A stretch of 64,000 nt of DNA from Amycolatopsis sp. NBC_01480 (lineage in GTDB: Bacteria > Actinomycetota > Actinomycetes > Mycobacteriales > Pseudonocardiaceae). Positions within the stretch are counted from its first letter, which is position 1. Each line of letters opens with the position of its first letter. The translations under genes were made by a program, and so were the position numbers. Location of the stretch: contig NZ_CP109442.1 in the NCBI RefSeq assembly GCF_036227205.1, positions 4,154,001 through 4,218,000 on the forward strand. Direction: 5' to 3'. Positions 7,888-16,508 of this stretch are shown here, one piece after another. The notes under the pieces are model-generated. The model worked only from the letters and a program-made list of their open reading frames with translations. It searched no databases and was not told the DNA's origin.

Positions 7888-9138
7888 TCAGACCACCGTG
7901 AGGCGGTTCTCGAACGACTCCACCAGCTTGCGCCAGGCGCTCTGCTCCGCGTCGAACGGCGCGCTCGGCTCGAGGCGCGTCGGGTCCGGGCGCAGCACGA
8001 AGGAGACCAGCCAGCCGAGGCTTTCGTTCGCGGCCAGCGCTTCCTCGACGGTGTCGTCGCCCGCCCAGTCGGCGGCGTCGGTGATCAGCTCGACCGCCAG
8101 CTCCAGCTGGGTCGCGTCGATCGACTCGGGGCCCTCGGCGATGTCGGCGTCGAGGCCGCCCAGCACGTACGTGTTCTCGGTGTCGACCTCGACCTCGAGC
8201 TCGCCGGCGGTGGCCTTGGCGACCACCTCGTCCCAAGTGGACACCTCGGCGATGTCGGTGTCGGCCAGGTCCGTGCCGCCCTTGATGGCCTTGAGCAGCG
8301 CCTTCTCGGAGGTGAACACGTCGATCTCGCCGTCGCTGCCCAGGAACAGCGGCTTGTCGTCGAGGTAGCAGCGCAGCGTGTAGTACTCCGTGCCGGAGGT
8401 GACGATCTTGATCGGGTCGATCCCGACCTCGCCCCAGAAGCCGACCGGCTCGTCGTCTTCCTCGTCGGAGTCGGAGTCGGGCGCGTCGACGGCCTCGAGG
8501 TCCTCGGGCTGCGCGGCTTCGGCCTCGGCCGACTCCTCGTGGAACGCGGCCAGCTCCTCGGCCGTCTGCTCCAGCACCGCGGCGTCGACGTCCGGCGTCG
8601 TGACCAGGTTGTCGATCGCGTCGAGCACGATGTCCCACTTCTCGGACACGGCCTTCGACAGGTCGTTCCAGAGCGCCTCGCCCTCACGCCCGGTGAACGG
8701 CAGCCGGCCCTGCTCCAGCAGCGAGAAGCCCTCGTACGCGTCGAGGACCTCGTGCACCTCCTCCAGCTCGCACACGTCGGCGAGCGAGCGGACGATGCCG
8801 ACGATCTCGGCCAGCTCCGCGATGGTCCACGAGTCCGGCTCCTCGGCGACCAGCTCGGGCACGCCGACCAGGTCGTAGGAGTGGTCGTCGTCCGGGATCA
8901 GCTCGGGCACGTTCAGCGCCGGCACCGCGTCCCACGCCGGGTGGTCCAGCAGGTCGTGCTGCTCGGACGTCCGCACGAAGGCGGCCAGGTGGGCGGCGTC
9001 GGGGAAGGCGTACAGGTCGTCCTCGTCGCCGAGGAACGCTTCCCACTCCTCGCCGTCCTCCCGCCACCGGGGCGCCCACAGGGTGACCACGTCGCCCTGC
9101 GGCAGTCCGAGCTCGATCGGGATGATGTCCTGTGCCAT
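7888..9138 (-). CDS. Acidic protein of unknown function
   Basis: 416 residues, strongly acidic, rich in Glu, Asp, Ala and Trp. No membrane segment, signal peptide or recognisable catalytic motif. There is an Asp/Glu-only spacer in the middle (SDSDEEDDEP, about residues 218-227) followed by a second compact region (GFWGEVGIDPIKIV). The ATG I chose begins MAQDIIPIELGLP; longer readings run into the opposite-strand helicase. It is divergent from the helicase across about 140 bp. Such proteins occur in related actinobacteria under vague names; I cannot assign a role. Confident as a gene, not as a function. Confidence 0.8.
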   Translation of the reverse strand: MAQDIIPIELGLPQGDVVTLWAPRWREDGEEWEAFLGDEDDLYAFPDAAHLAAFVRTSEQHDLLDHPAWDAVPALNVPELIPDDDHSYDLVGVPELVAEEPDSWTIAELAEIVGIVRSLADVCELEEVHEVLDAYEGFSLLEQGRLPFTGREGEALWNDLSKAVSEKWDIVLDAIDNLVTTPDVDAAVLEQTAEELAAFHEESAEAEAAQPEDLEAVDAPDSDSDEEDDEPVGFWGEVGIDPIKIVTSGTEYYTLRCYLDDKPLFLGSDGEIDVFTSEKALLKAIKGGTDLADTDIAEVSTWDEVVAKATAGELEVEVDTENTYVLGGLDADIAEGPESIDATQLELAVELITDAADWAGDDTVEEALAANESLGWLVSFVLRPDPTRLEPSAPFDAEQSAWRKLVESFENRLTVV

Positions 9139-9280
9139 TCTGCGAACCCTCCGGCAGTTCCGCCCGTGTACGCGCTCGTCCGAAAGTATCCCCCGGTCGG
9201 TGCGCGGTACCGCGAAGCCTACGGGTTTGGGCAAGCAGCCGCGATCGCCCCTCGCCAAGACCCGGCGAAGGGATGGCACG

Positions 9281-11797
9281 ATGGGTCCCGCGATGACACT
9301 CACAGACCTCCTGCCTGCGGATCCTGATCCCGACGCCCTGTTCGAAGCCTTCTCCGCGTGGACGGCCGAGCGGGGCATCCAGCTGTACCCGGCGCAGGAG
9401 GAGGCGCTGATCGAGGTCGTCTCCGGCGCGAACGTGATCCTCTCGACGCCCACCGGCTCCGGGAAGAGCCTGGTGGCCGTCGGCGCCCACTTCACCGCGC
9501 TGGCCCACGGCCGCCGCAGCTTCTACACCGCGCCGATCAAGGCGCTGGTCTCGGAGAAGTTCTTCCAGCTCATCGAGATCTTCGGCGCGGACAGCGTCGG
9601 GATGATGACGGGCGACTCCTCGGTCAACGCCGACGCGCCGATCATCTGCTGCACGGCGGAAATCCTGGCGAACATGGCGTTAAGGCTCGGTGCCGACGCG
9701 CCCGTGGGCCAGGTCGTGGCCGACGAGTTCCACTTCTACTCCGAGCCGGACCGCGGCTGGGCCTGGCAGGTCCCGCTGATCGAACTGGACTCCGCGCAGT
9801 TCGTCCTGATGTCGGCGACCCTCGGCGATGTGTCCTTCTTCCAGAAGGACCTCACCCGCCGCACCGGCCGGACCACGGCGGTGGTCACCTCGGCGGAGCG
9901 GCCGGTGCCGCTGACCTTCCGCTACGCCCTGACCCCGGTGCACGAGACGATGTCCGAGCTGCTCCACGGCGGGCAGGCGCCGGTGTACGTGGTGCATTTC
10001 TCGCAGGCGGCGGCGATCGAGCGCGCGCAGACGCTGATGAGCATCAACGTGACCACCAAGGCGGAGAAGGACGCGATCGCCGAGCTGATCGGCGACTTCC
10101 GGTTCTCCGCGGGCTTCGGCAAGACGCTGTCGCGGCTGGTCCGCCACGGCATCGGCGTGCACCACGCCGGCATGCTGCCGAAGTACCGGCGGCTGGTCGA
10201 GACGCTGGCGCAGTCCGGGCTGCTCAAGGTGATCTGCGGGACCGACACCCTCGGCGTCGGCATCAACGTGCCGATCCGCACGGTGGTGTTCTCGGCGCTG
10301 ACCAAGTACGACGGCGTGCGGCAGCGGCACCTCAAGGCGCGCGAGTTCCACCAGATCGCCGGCCGCGCGGGCCGCGCCGGGTACGACACCGACGGGTACG
10401 TGGTGGTGCAGGCGCCTGACCACGTCGTGGAGAACGCCAAAGCACTGGAGAAGGCGGGCGACGACCCGAAGAAGAAAAAGAAGATCGTCCGGAAGAAGGC
10501 GCCCGAGGGCTTCGTCAACTGGACCGAGAGCACGTTCGACCGGCTGATCGCGGCCGAGCCCGAGCCGCTCACGTCGAGCTTCCGGGTCAGCCACTCGATG
10601 CTGCTGAACGTGATCTCGCGGCCCGGCAACGCGTTCGAGCACATGCGGCACCTGCTGGAGGACAACCACTCCGACCGCCCGGCGCAGCGCAAGCTGATCC
10701 TGCGCGCCATCGCGATCTACCGCGCGCTGCTGACCGCGGGCGTGGTCGAGCGGCTGCCCGAGCCGGACTCGGACGGCCGGATCGTGCGGCTCACCGTCGA
10801 CCTGCAGTTCGACTTCGCGCTGAACCAGCCGCTCTCGCCGTTCGCGCTGGCGGCGGTGGAACTGCTGGACCTGGAGTCGCCGTCGTACGCGCTGGACGTG
10901 GTGTCCGTTGTGGAATCCACTGTGGACAATCCGCGGCCGGTCCTTTCGCAGCAGCAGTTCAAGGCCCGCGGCGAGGCCGTGCAGGCGATGAAGGCCGAGG
11001 GCATCGAGTACGACGAGCGGATGGAGCTGCTCGAGAACGTCACGTACCCGAAGCCGCTGGAGGAACTGCTCACCGCCGCCTACGAGTCCTACCGCCAGGG
11101 CCACCCGTGGGTGGCGGACTACGAGCTCTCGCCGAAGTCCGTGGTCCGCGACATGTACGAGCGGGCGATGAACTTCGTCGAGTACGTGGGGTTCTACCAG
11201 CTCGCCCGGTCCGAGGGCCTGGTGCTGCGCTACCTCGCGGACACCTACGACGCGCTGCGCCACACCGTCCCGGACGAGGCGAAAACCGAGGCGCTGCAAG
11301 ACCTCATCGAGTGGCTGGGCGAGCTGGTCCGCCAGGTCGACTCCAGCCTGCTCGACGAGTGGGAGGCCCTGCGACACCCGGGCGAGGAGGGCCCCGTCTC
11401 GCAGCGTCCGCCGTCCGAGCCGCCCGGGGTCACGCGCAACGAGCGCGCGTTCCGGGTGCTGGTGCGCAACGAGTTGTTCCGCCGCGTGGAGCTGGCCGCC
11501 CGCCGCAACTTCTACGCGCTCGGCGAGCTGGACGCCGAGGCCGGCTGGGACGCGGACGCGTGGGAAGACGCCATCGAGGACTACTTCGACGAGCACGAGA
11601 CCCTCGGCATCGGCCCGGACGCCCGCGGCCCGGCGCTGCTGCTCATCGAGACCGAGCCCGACCTCTGGCGCGTCCGCCAGATCTTCGACGACCCGGCCGG
11701 CGACCACGACTGGGGCATCAGCGCCGAGGTCGACCTGCGGGCCTCGGACGAGGTGGGCGCCGCGGTGGTGCGGATCGTGGACGTGAACCAGCTCTAG
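9281..11797 (+). CDS. Ski2-like DEAD/DEAH-box helicase with DUF3516-type C-terminus
   Basis: 838 residues. Superfamily-2 helicase motifs in order: STPTGSGKS (Walker A, near residue 50), DEFH (motif II), LMSATLG (III), HHAGMLPKYRR (IV/V region) and QIAGRAGRAG (VI). The C-terminal 400 residues lack known catalytic motifs and resemble the DUF3516 region of actinobacterial Ski2-like RNA helicases. Between them is a lysine run (DDPKKKKKIVRKKAPEG) that may contact nucleic acid. Likely role: ATP-driven RNA unwinding in RNA turnover. Starts at 9281 and 9293 are in frame; GAAGGG eight bases before 9281 favours that one. Confidence 0.9.
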   Translation: MGPAMTLTDLLPADPDPDALFEAFSAWTAERGIQLYPAQEEALIEVVSGANVILSTPTGSGKSLVAVGAHFTALAHGRRSFYTAPIKALVSEKFFQLIEIFGADSVGMMTGDSSVNADAPIICCTAEILANMALRLGADAPVGQVVADEFHFYSEPDRGWAWQVPLIELDSAQFVLMSATLGDVSFFQKDLTRRTGRTTAVVTSAERPVPLTFRYALTPVHETMSELLHGGQAPVYVVHFSQAAAIERAQTLMSINVTTKAEKDAIAELIGDFRFSAGFGKTLSRLVRHGIGVHHAGMLPKYRRLVETLAQSGLLKVICGTDTLGVGINVPIRTVVFSALTKYDGVRQRHLKAREFHQIAGRAGRAGYDTDGYVVVQAPDHVVENAKALEKAGDDPKKKKKIVRKKAPEGFVNWTESTFDRLIAAEPEPLTSSFRVSHSMLLNVISRPGNAFEHMRHLLEDNHSDRPAQRKLILRAIAIYRALLTAGVVERLPEPDSDGRIVRLTVDLQFDFALNQPLSPFALAAVELLDLESPSYALDVVSVVESTVDNPRPVLSQQQFKARGEAVQAMKAEGIEYDERMELLENVTYPKPLEELLTAAYESYRQGHPWVADYELSPKSVVRDMYERAMNFVEYVGFYQLARSEGLVLRYLADTYDALRHTVPDEAKTEALQDLIEWLGELVRQVDSSLLDEWEALRHPGEEGPVSQRPPSEPPGVTRNERAFRVLVRNELFRRVELAARRNFYALGELDAEAGWDADAWEDAIEDYFDEHETLGIGPDARGPALLLIETEPDLWRVRQIFDDPAGDHDWGISAEVDLRASDEVGAAVVRIVDVNQL

Positions 11798-11835
11798 GCG
11801 GGGGCGAGGATCGCCTGGCTCTATGGCTGCTGGGT

Positions 11836-11886
11836 GCAGCGGATGACGCTTTCCTGCACTGAGTGCGGTTAAGCGTCATCCGCTGC
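11836..11886. repeat. Palindromic element D1 after the helicase gene
   Basis: Perfect 16-base inverted repeat GCAGCGGATGACGCTT with a 19-base loop that itself contains GCACT-G-AGTGC. It lies about 40 bp past the helicase stop, between convergent genes, and is a likely terminator. A degenerate relative follows at 11920. Confidence 0.7.
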
Positions 11887-11919
11887 GACCGCTGAGACCG
11901 CTGATGCTGGCCAGGAACA

Positions 11920-11975
11920 GTGCAGCGAAAGCTCCCTTTCCTGCGCTCAGCGCGGCGGAAGCGTCATTCACCACG
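11920..11975. repeat. Degenerate relative of element D1
   Basis: Shares GTGCAGCG, TTTCCTGC, the nested GCGCTCAGCGC centre and AAGCGTCATTCA with D1, in the same order and spacing, but the arms no longer pair well. It looks like a decayed duplicate. The rest of this 316-bp gap (11798-12113) holds no gene that I can support. Confidence 0.5.
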
Positions 11976-12039
11976 CCGAGTCAGCCCACCCACACCGCCT
12001 ATGCGGGGACGCGGTTCTGGCGGCCCAGGCAGCCGCGGA

Positions 12040-12085
12040 CTCGTGAGTGTTTATGACGGTTCTAACCGTCATAAACACTCACGAG
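12040..12085. repeat. 46-bp palindromic repeat, family A copy 2
   Basis: Perfect inverted repeat with arms CTCGTGAGTGTTTATGACGG. The centre reads GGTTCTAACC, so this copy is in the opposite orientation to copy 1. It lies 29 bp beyond the 3' end of the SorC-type regulator gene, which converges with the helicase gene. Confidence 0.9.
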
Positions 12086-12113
12086 ACCTGAATTACCTAG
12101 GCATGGCCCGCGG

Positions 12114-13109
12114 CTACGTGGCCGGCGGTGCCGGGAGCGGGGTCTTCGCCACCAGGTCCAGCAGGGGCACCGCCGCCGCGGCGTCCGTGACGAGGGTGGA
12201 GACCATGCCCGAGCGCAGGACGGCGTCCACGGCGGCGGCCTTGGGCTCGCTGTAACCGATGGCGATCACCTCCGGGACGGCGCGCAGGTCTTCGGTGCTG
12301 ATCGCCAGGACGTGGTGCGCCAGCCCGGTCGACACGGCGTTGCCGGAGGCGTCGAACAGCCGCGCGGCCACCTCGGCGGTCGCGCCGCGGGCGGCGATCG
12401 CGGCGCGCTCGGCTTCGTCCAGCGCGTCGTAGACGGTGGACTCGCCCGGCTGCCAGGCGCCGATGCTCACCACCGCCTTGGTCAGGTTCTTGAACTGGCC
12501 GAAGGTCTCCGCGATGCCCGGCTGACGGCGCAGCGTCTCGGCCGTCCGGCGGTCCGGCAGCACCAGCGGGCCGAAGATCGGGTACGCGTCGCCGCCGGAC
12601 ACCGCGGTCACGCGGCTGACCGTCTCGACCGACCGGCCCCGCATGTCCATCCCGGCCTGCACCCCGCACAGCTGCACGATCGGGCAGCGCGGCAGCGTCC
12701 GGATGGACTCGGTCATGGCGTTGACCGACCGGGCCCAGGAGAGGCCGACCACGTCCTTCGAGCTGACGATCTCTTCGAGCAGATGAGCGGCCAGCGCGCC
12801 GACCTTCTTGCGCACCAGCTCCTTGGGCTCCTTCGCCGCCGTGCGTTCGAGCACCAGCACGCGGTCCAGCCCGTACGCCAGCCGCAGCTCGTCGGACAGC
12901 TCCACGTCGACCGGCGCCGGCAGGTCGAACTCGACGCGCACCAGCCCGCTCTCCCGGGCCGTGTCCAGCATGCGGGCGACCTTGAACCGGCTGATGGCGA
13001 ACTCGTCCGCGATCTCGAGCTTCGAGCGGCCCTGCACGTAGAAGCGCCGGGCCATGGTGGCCAGCTCCAGCGTCTCGGTCAGGCGGGGTTGCCCTTTCTT
13101 TCTGCTCAT
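12114..13109 (-). CDS. SorC/DeoR-family sugar-responsive regulator
   Basis: 331 residues. An N-terminal helix-turn-helix (KLEIADEFAISRFKVARMLD, about residues 29-48) is followed by a long sugar-phosphate-binding domain of the SorC type, seen in VGLSWARSVNAM and GCD-like AIGYSEPKAAAV segments. The ATG begins MSRKKGQPRL; a longer in-frame reading would run through the regulatory palindrome and is rejected. It is divergent from a polyol dehydrogenase/ABC importer operon. A GCTCANATGAGC palindrome covers its own start codon and another lies just before the operon, which fits autoregulation and control of that operon by a sugar or sugar phosphate. Confidence 0.9.
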   Translation of the reverse strand: MSRKKGQPRLTETLELATMARRFYVQGRSKLEIADEFAISRFKVARMLDTARESGLVRVEFDLPAPVDVELSDELRLAYGLDRVLVLERTAAKEPKELVRKKVGALAAHLLEEIVSSKDVVGLSWARSVNAMTESIRTLPRCPIVQLCGVQAGMDMRGRSVETVSRVTAVSGGDAYPIFGPLVLPDRRTAETLRRQPGIAETFGQFKNLTKAVVSIGAWQPGESTVYDALDEAERAAIAARGATAEVAARLFDASGNAVSTGLAHHVLAISTEDLRAVPEVIAIGYSEPKAAAVDAVLRSGMVSTLVTDAAAAVPLLDLVAKTPLPAPPAT

Positions 13110-13116
13110 ATGAGCA
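13103..13116. promoter_or_regulatory. Probable SorC-regulator operator, site 1
   Basis: Perfect palindrome TGCTCATATGAGCA overlapping the regulator's start codon (positions 13107-13109). It shares GCTCA-N2-TGAGC with site 2 at the other end of the intergenic region. Confidence 0.65.
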
Positions 13117-13208
13117 CTATAACCTGAAAAACACCTGAAGAGGTTGACGTAACTCCCTAGAAACACCTCTAATGCTCTACACATGTCAGTTGAGCCATAG
13201 ATCACAGT

Positions 13209-13222
13209 CGCTCAGATGAGCG
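13209..13222. promoter_or_regulatory. Probable SorC-regulator operator, site 2
   Basis: CGCTCAGATGAGCG, inverted repeat CGCTCA/TGAGCG with two central bases, 20 bp before the dehydrogenase ATG. A possible promoter (TTGACG near 13143, TCTAAT about 18 bp later) is upstream, so a bound regulator could act as a roadblock or alter initiation. Confidence 0.65.
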
Positions 13223-13241
13223 AACAGGAAGGGGATGAGGC

Positions 13242-14246
13242 ATGCGCGCCGCGATCGTGGACCGGCCCGGCGAAATCCGGGTCGGAGACGTTCCCGATCC
13301 GAAGCCCGGGGAGCGCCAGGTCGTCGTGAAGGTGGGTGCCTGCGGGATCTGCGGGACCGACCTGCACATCGCCGACGGGCACTTCCCGCCGACCCCGTAT
13401 CCCATCGTCCCCGGGCACGAGTTCGCCGGGGAGATCGTCGAGCTCGGCGCGGACGTGCCGCCCGAGTGGAAGGTCGGCGACCGCGTGGCCGTCGACCCCT
13501 CGCTGTATTGCGGATACTGCACGCCGTGCCGCTCCGGGCACGGGAACCTCTGCGCCAACTGGAACGCGACCGGTGACACGGTGGACGGCGCGTTCGCCGA
13601 GTACGTCGCCGTGCCCGCGGACACCTGCCACCGGATGCCCGACTCGATGACCTGGGAGCAGGGCGCGATCGTCGAGCCCGTCTCCTGCGCCGTGCACGGC
13701 GTGCGGCGCATCGGCGTCGAGGCCGGCGAACGGTTCCTGGTCGTCGGCGCCGGCACGATGGGCCTGATCATGCAGCAGCTGCTGCAGCGTGCGGGCGCCG
13801 AAGTGACGGTGGTCGACCGCAACGCGGGCCGCCTGCCGCGCGCCACCGGGCTCGGCGCCACCGCCGTGGCCGAGGACGTGTCCGCGCTCGACGGCGAGCT
13901 GTACGACGCCGCCGTGGACTGCACCGGGGCCGCGCCCGCCATCGAGTCCGCCTTCGACGCGCTGCGGCGCGGCGGACGGCTGCTCGTGTTCGGCGTCGCG
14001 CCGGCCGAGGCGCGCGTGGCGCTCTCGCCGTTCCGCATCTACAACGACGAGATCACCATCGTCGGCTCGATGGCCGTGCTGAACAGCTACGCCAACGCGC
14101 TCGACCTGGTGGCCAAGGGCTATGTCGACACCGAAGCCCTGATCACCGACACCCTTCCGCTCGAGCAGTACCCGGACGCGCTGGCCAAGATGCGCAGCGG
14201 CTCCGGACTGAAGATCCAGGTCCTCCCCGGAGGTGGCCGTGCGTAA
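13242..14246 (+). CDS. Zinc-dependent polyol/alcohol dehydrogenase
   Basis: 334-residue medium-chain dehydrogenase. Catalytic zinc ligands Cys37, His59 and Glu60 are present (CGICGTD; GHE). The structural zinc cysteines are Cys90, 93, 96 and 104. The Rossmann glycine motif VVGAGTMGL follows near residue 167. Similarity in style to sorbitol, xylitol or arabitol dehydrogenases, and the ABC importer that follows, suggest NAD-dependent oxidation of an imported polyol to a ketose. The exact polyol cannot be read. RBS GAAGGGG precedes the ATG. It is the first gene of a five-gene operon facing its SorC-type regulator. Confidence 0.9.
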   Translation: MRAAIVDRPGEIRVGDVPDPKPGERQVVVKVGACGICGTDLHIADGHFPPTPYPIVPGHEFAGEIVELGADVPPEWKVGDRVAVDPSLYCGYCTPCRSGHGNLCANWNATGDTVDGAFAEYVAVPADTCHRMPDSMTWEQGAIVEPVSCAVHGVRRIGVEAGERFLVVGAGTMGLIMQQLLQRAGAEVTVVDRNAGRLPRATGLGATAVAEDVSALDGELYDAAVDCTGAAPAIESAFDALRRGGRLLVFGVAPAEARVALSPFRIYNDEITIVGSMAVLNSYANALDLVAKGYVDTEALITDTLPLEQYPDALAKMRSGSGLKIQVLPGGGRA

Positions 14247-15579
14247 ACTCCTGTGCCTCCTGGCCGCAACAGCGCTGTTCGTGACGGGATGCGCCGGAGC
14301 CGGCTCGCTCGGCAACGGTGGCCGGACACTGGTCGTCGCGATCGTGTCCAACGCCCAGATGAAGGACGCCATCTCGCTCAAGGGCGAGTTCGAGAAGAAC
14401 AACCCCGGCGTGAACCTCAAGTTCGTCTCCCTGCCGGAGAACGAGGCCCGCGCGAAGATCACCGCCTCCACCGCCACCCAGGGCGGCGAGTTCGACGTGG
14501 TGATGATCAGCAACTACGAGGCCCCGCAGTGGGCGGCCAACGGCTGGCTCGAGAACCTCGAGCCGCACATGCAGGCCACCCCGGGTTACGACGAGGCCGA
14601 CTTCATCCCGAGCATCCGGGAATCGCTGTCCTACCAGAACCAGATGTACGCGGTGCCGTTCTACGGGGAGTCGTCCTTTGTGGTCTACCGCAAGGACCTC
14701 TTCCAGCAGGCCGGCCTGACCATGCCCGCGCACCCCACGTGGGACCAGATCGCCTCGTACGCCGCGAAGCTCGACAACAAGCAGACCGGCGTCTCGGGCA
14801 TCTGCCTGCGCGGCAAGCCGGGCTGGGGCGAGAGCCTCGCGCCCTTCACCACGGTCGCCAACACGTTCGGCGCGCAGTGGTTCGACAAGGACTGGAACGC
14901 CAAGCTGACCAGCCCCGAGTTCACCAAGGCCGCGAACTTCTACGTGAACCTGGTCCGCGACCACGGTGAGGTCGGCGCCTCCAGCGCCGGGTTCACCGAG
15001 TGCGGCACGCGGTACGCCCAAGGCAACGCCGCGATGTGGTACGACGCCACGTCGATGACCGGCACCACCGAGGACCCGTCCACCAGCCTCGTGGTCGGGA
15101 AGAACGGCTACGCCCCGGCCCCCGTCGACAAGACGCAGGCGAGCGGCTGGCTCTACACCTGGTCGCTGGCCATCCCGAAGGTGGCCAAGGACAAGGACGA
15201 CGCCTGGAAGTTCATGGCGTGGATGACCGACAAGGAGTACGCGAAGAAGGTCGGCGAGACCTACGGCTGGAACCGCGTGCCGCCGGGCACCCGCAAGTCC
15301 ACGTACGAGATCCCGCAGTACAAGGAAGCGGCCAAGGCGTACGCGCAGCCGACGCTGGACGGCATCGCGAACGCGAACCAGCAGAAGACCATGGTCAACC
15401 CCGTGCCCTACCCGGGCATCCAGTTCGTCGGGATCCCGGAGTTCCAGGACCTCGGCACCCGGGTGAGCCAGCAGCTCTCGGCGGCCATCGCCGGGCAGAC
15501 CTCCGTGGCGGACGCGCTCGCGCAGTCGCAGAAGTACGCGGAGACGGTGGGCAAGTCCTATCAGGAGGTGGCCCGATGA
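14239..15579 (+). CDS. Sugar/polyol ABC transporter substrate-binding lipoprotein
   Basis: 446 residues. Lipoprotein signal peptide at the N-terminus with the lipobox FVTGC (Cys18), so the protein is secreted and lipid-anchored on the outer face of the membrane. The remainder is a family 1 solute-binding fold for oligosaccharides or polyols. Two GTG starts are in frame, 14233 and 14239. GGAGGT at 14229-14234 lies at the right distance only for the second, so I chose that one. It overlaps the end of the dehydrogenase gene and is translationally coupled to it. Confidence 0.9.
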   Translation: MRKLLCLLAATALFVTGCAGAGSLGNGGRTLVVAIVSNAQMKDAISLKGEFEKNNPGVNLKFVSLPENEARAKITASTATQGGEFDVVMISNYEAPQWAANGWLENLEPHMQATPGYDEADFIPSIRESLSYQNQMYAVPFYGESSFVVYRKDLFQQAGLTMPAHPTWDQIASYAAKLDNKQTGVSGICLRGKPGWGESLAPFTTVANTFGAQWFDKDWNAKLTSPEFTKAANFYVNLVRDHGEVGASSAGFTECGTRYAQGNAAMWYDATSMTGTTEDPSTSLVVGKNGYAPAPVDKTQASGWLYTWSLAIPKVAKDKDDAWKFMAWMTDKEYAKKVGETYGWNRVPPGTRKSTYEIPQYKEAAKAYAQPTLDGIANANQQKTMVNPVPYPGIQFVGIPEFQDLGTRVSQQLSAAIAGQTSVADALAQSQKYAETVGKSYQEVAR

Positions 15580-16508
15580 GCACTCTCTCGGTCCCCGCCG
15601 GCACCGCGTCGGCAACCACGTCCGCACCGGCGAAGAAAGAGGCGAGCAAGTCCGGGAAGCGGCGGCTGCCGCTGCTGCCCGCGCTGATCTTCGTCATCGC
15701 GGTCACGCAGATCCCGTTCCTGCTCACGCTGTACTACTCGTTCCAGTCCTGGAACCTGGTGCGGCCGGGCTCGCAGCACTTCGTCGGCTTCAGCAACTAC
15801 GTGGACGTCTTCACCGACACCACGTTCCTCGGCGCGCTGCTGAACACCGTGATCCTCACCGTGGTGTGCGTGCTGGTGTCGCTGCTGCTCGGGCTCGGCC
15901 TGGCGATCCTGCTCGACCGCAAGTTCGCCGGCCGCGGCTTCGTACGGACGCTGCTGATCACGCCGTTCCTGATCCTCCCGGCGGCCGGCGCGCTGCTGTG
16001 GAAGACCACGATGTTCGACCCGACGTTCGGCCTGCTGCACTTCGTGTTCCACACCGACGTCGACTGGCTCTCGCAGTTCCCGCTGGCCGCGGTGATGGCG
16101 CAGATCGTCTGGCAGTGGACGCCGTTCATGATGCTGCTGACCCTGGCCGGCCTGCAGAGCCAGTCGAAGGAGGTGCTGGAGGCCGCCTCGGTGGACGGGG
16201 CGAACCGCTGGCGCACCTTCTACTCGATCACGCTGCCGCACCTTTCGCGGTTCCTGCAGCTGGCCACGCTGCTCGGCGCGATCTACATCGTGAACAGCTT
16301 CGACGCGATCTTCCTGATGACCCAGGGCGGGCCGGGCACGGCCAGCACCAACCTGCCGTTCTACATCTACCAGCGCGCGTTCGAGGGCTTCGACATCGGC
16401 CAGTCCTCGGCGATGGGCGTGGTCGTGGTCATCCTGACCATGATCGTCGCGACCTTCGCCCTGCGGCTGATGTTCCGGGCGTTCTCCGTGGACGGAGGCA
16501 CGAAGTGA
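15576..16508 (+). CDS. ABC transporter permease, MalF/UgpA type
   Basis: 310 residues with six membrane helices. The first helix follows a polar, alanine/lysine-rich N-terminus. The cytoplasmic EAA loop that contacts the ATPase is visible (EAASVDGANRWRTFYSITLP, about residues 205-224). The ATG overlaps the binding-protein stop by four bases. It forms the membrane channel together with the next gene. Confidence 0.93.
   Translation: MSTLSVPAGTASATTSAPAKKEASKSGKRRLPLLPALIFVIAVTQIPFLLTLYYSFQSWNLVRPGSQHFVGFSNYVDVFTDTTFLGALLNTVILTVVCVLVSLLLGLGLAILLDRKFAGRGFVRTLLITPFLILPAAGALLWKTTMFDPTFGLLHFVFHTDVDWLSQFPLAAVMAQIVWQWTPFMMLLTLAGLQSQSKEVLEAASVDGANRWRTFYSITLPHLSRFLQLATLLGAIYIVNSFDAIFLMTQGGPGTASTNLPFYIYQRAFEGFDIGQSSAMGVVVVILTMIVATFALRLMFRAFSVDGGTK

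Noticed and set aside
9680..11707. 675-codon open frame on the minus strand
   Set aside because: It is antisense to the helicase gene, full of Arg/Gly/His/Val codons typical of GC-rich shadow frames, with no motif.
12114..13205. Longer start for the SorC regulator (MIYGSTDM...)
   Set aside because: The extra 32 residues run through the regulatory palindrome and are not family-like; the ATG at 13109 fits the HTH position.
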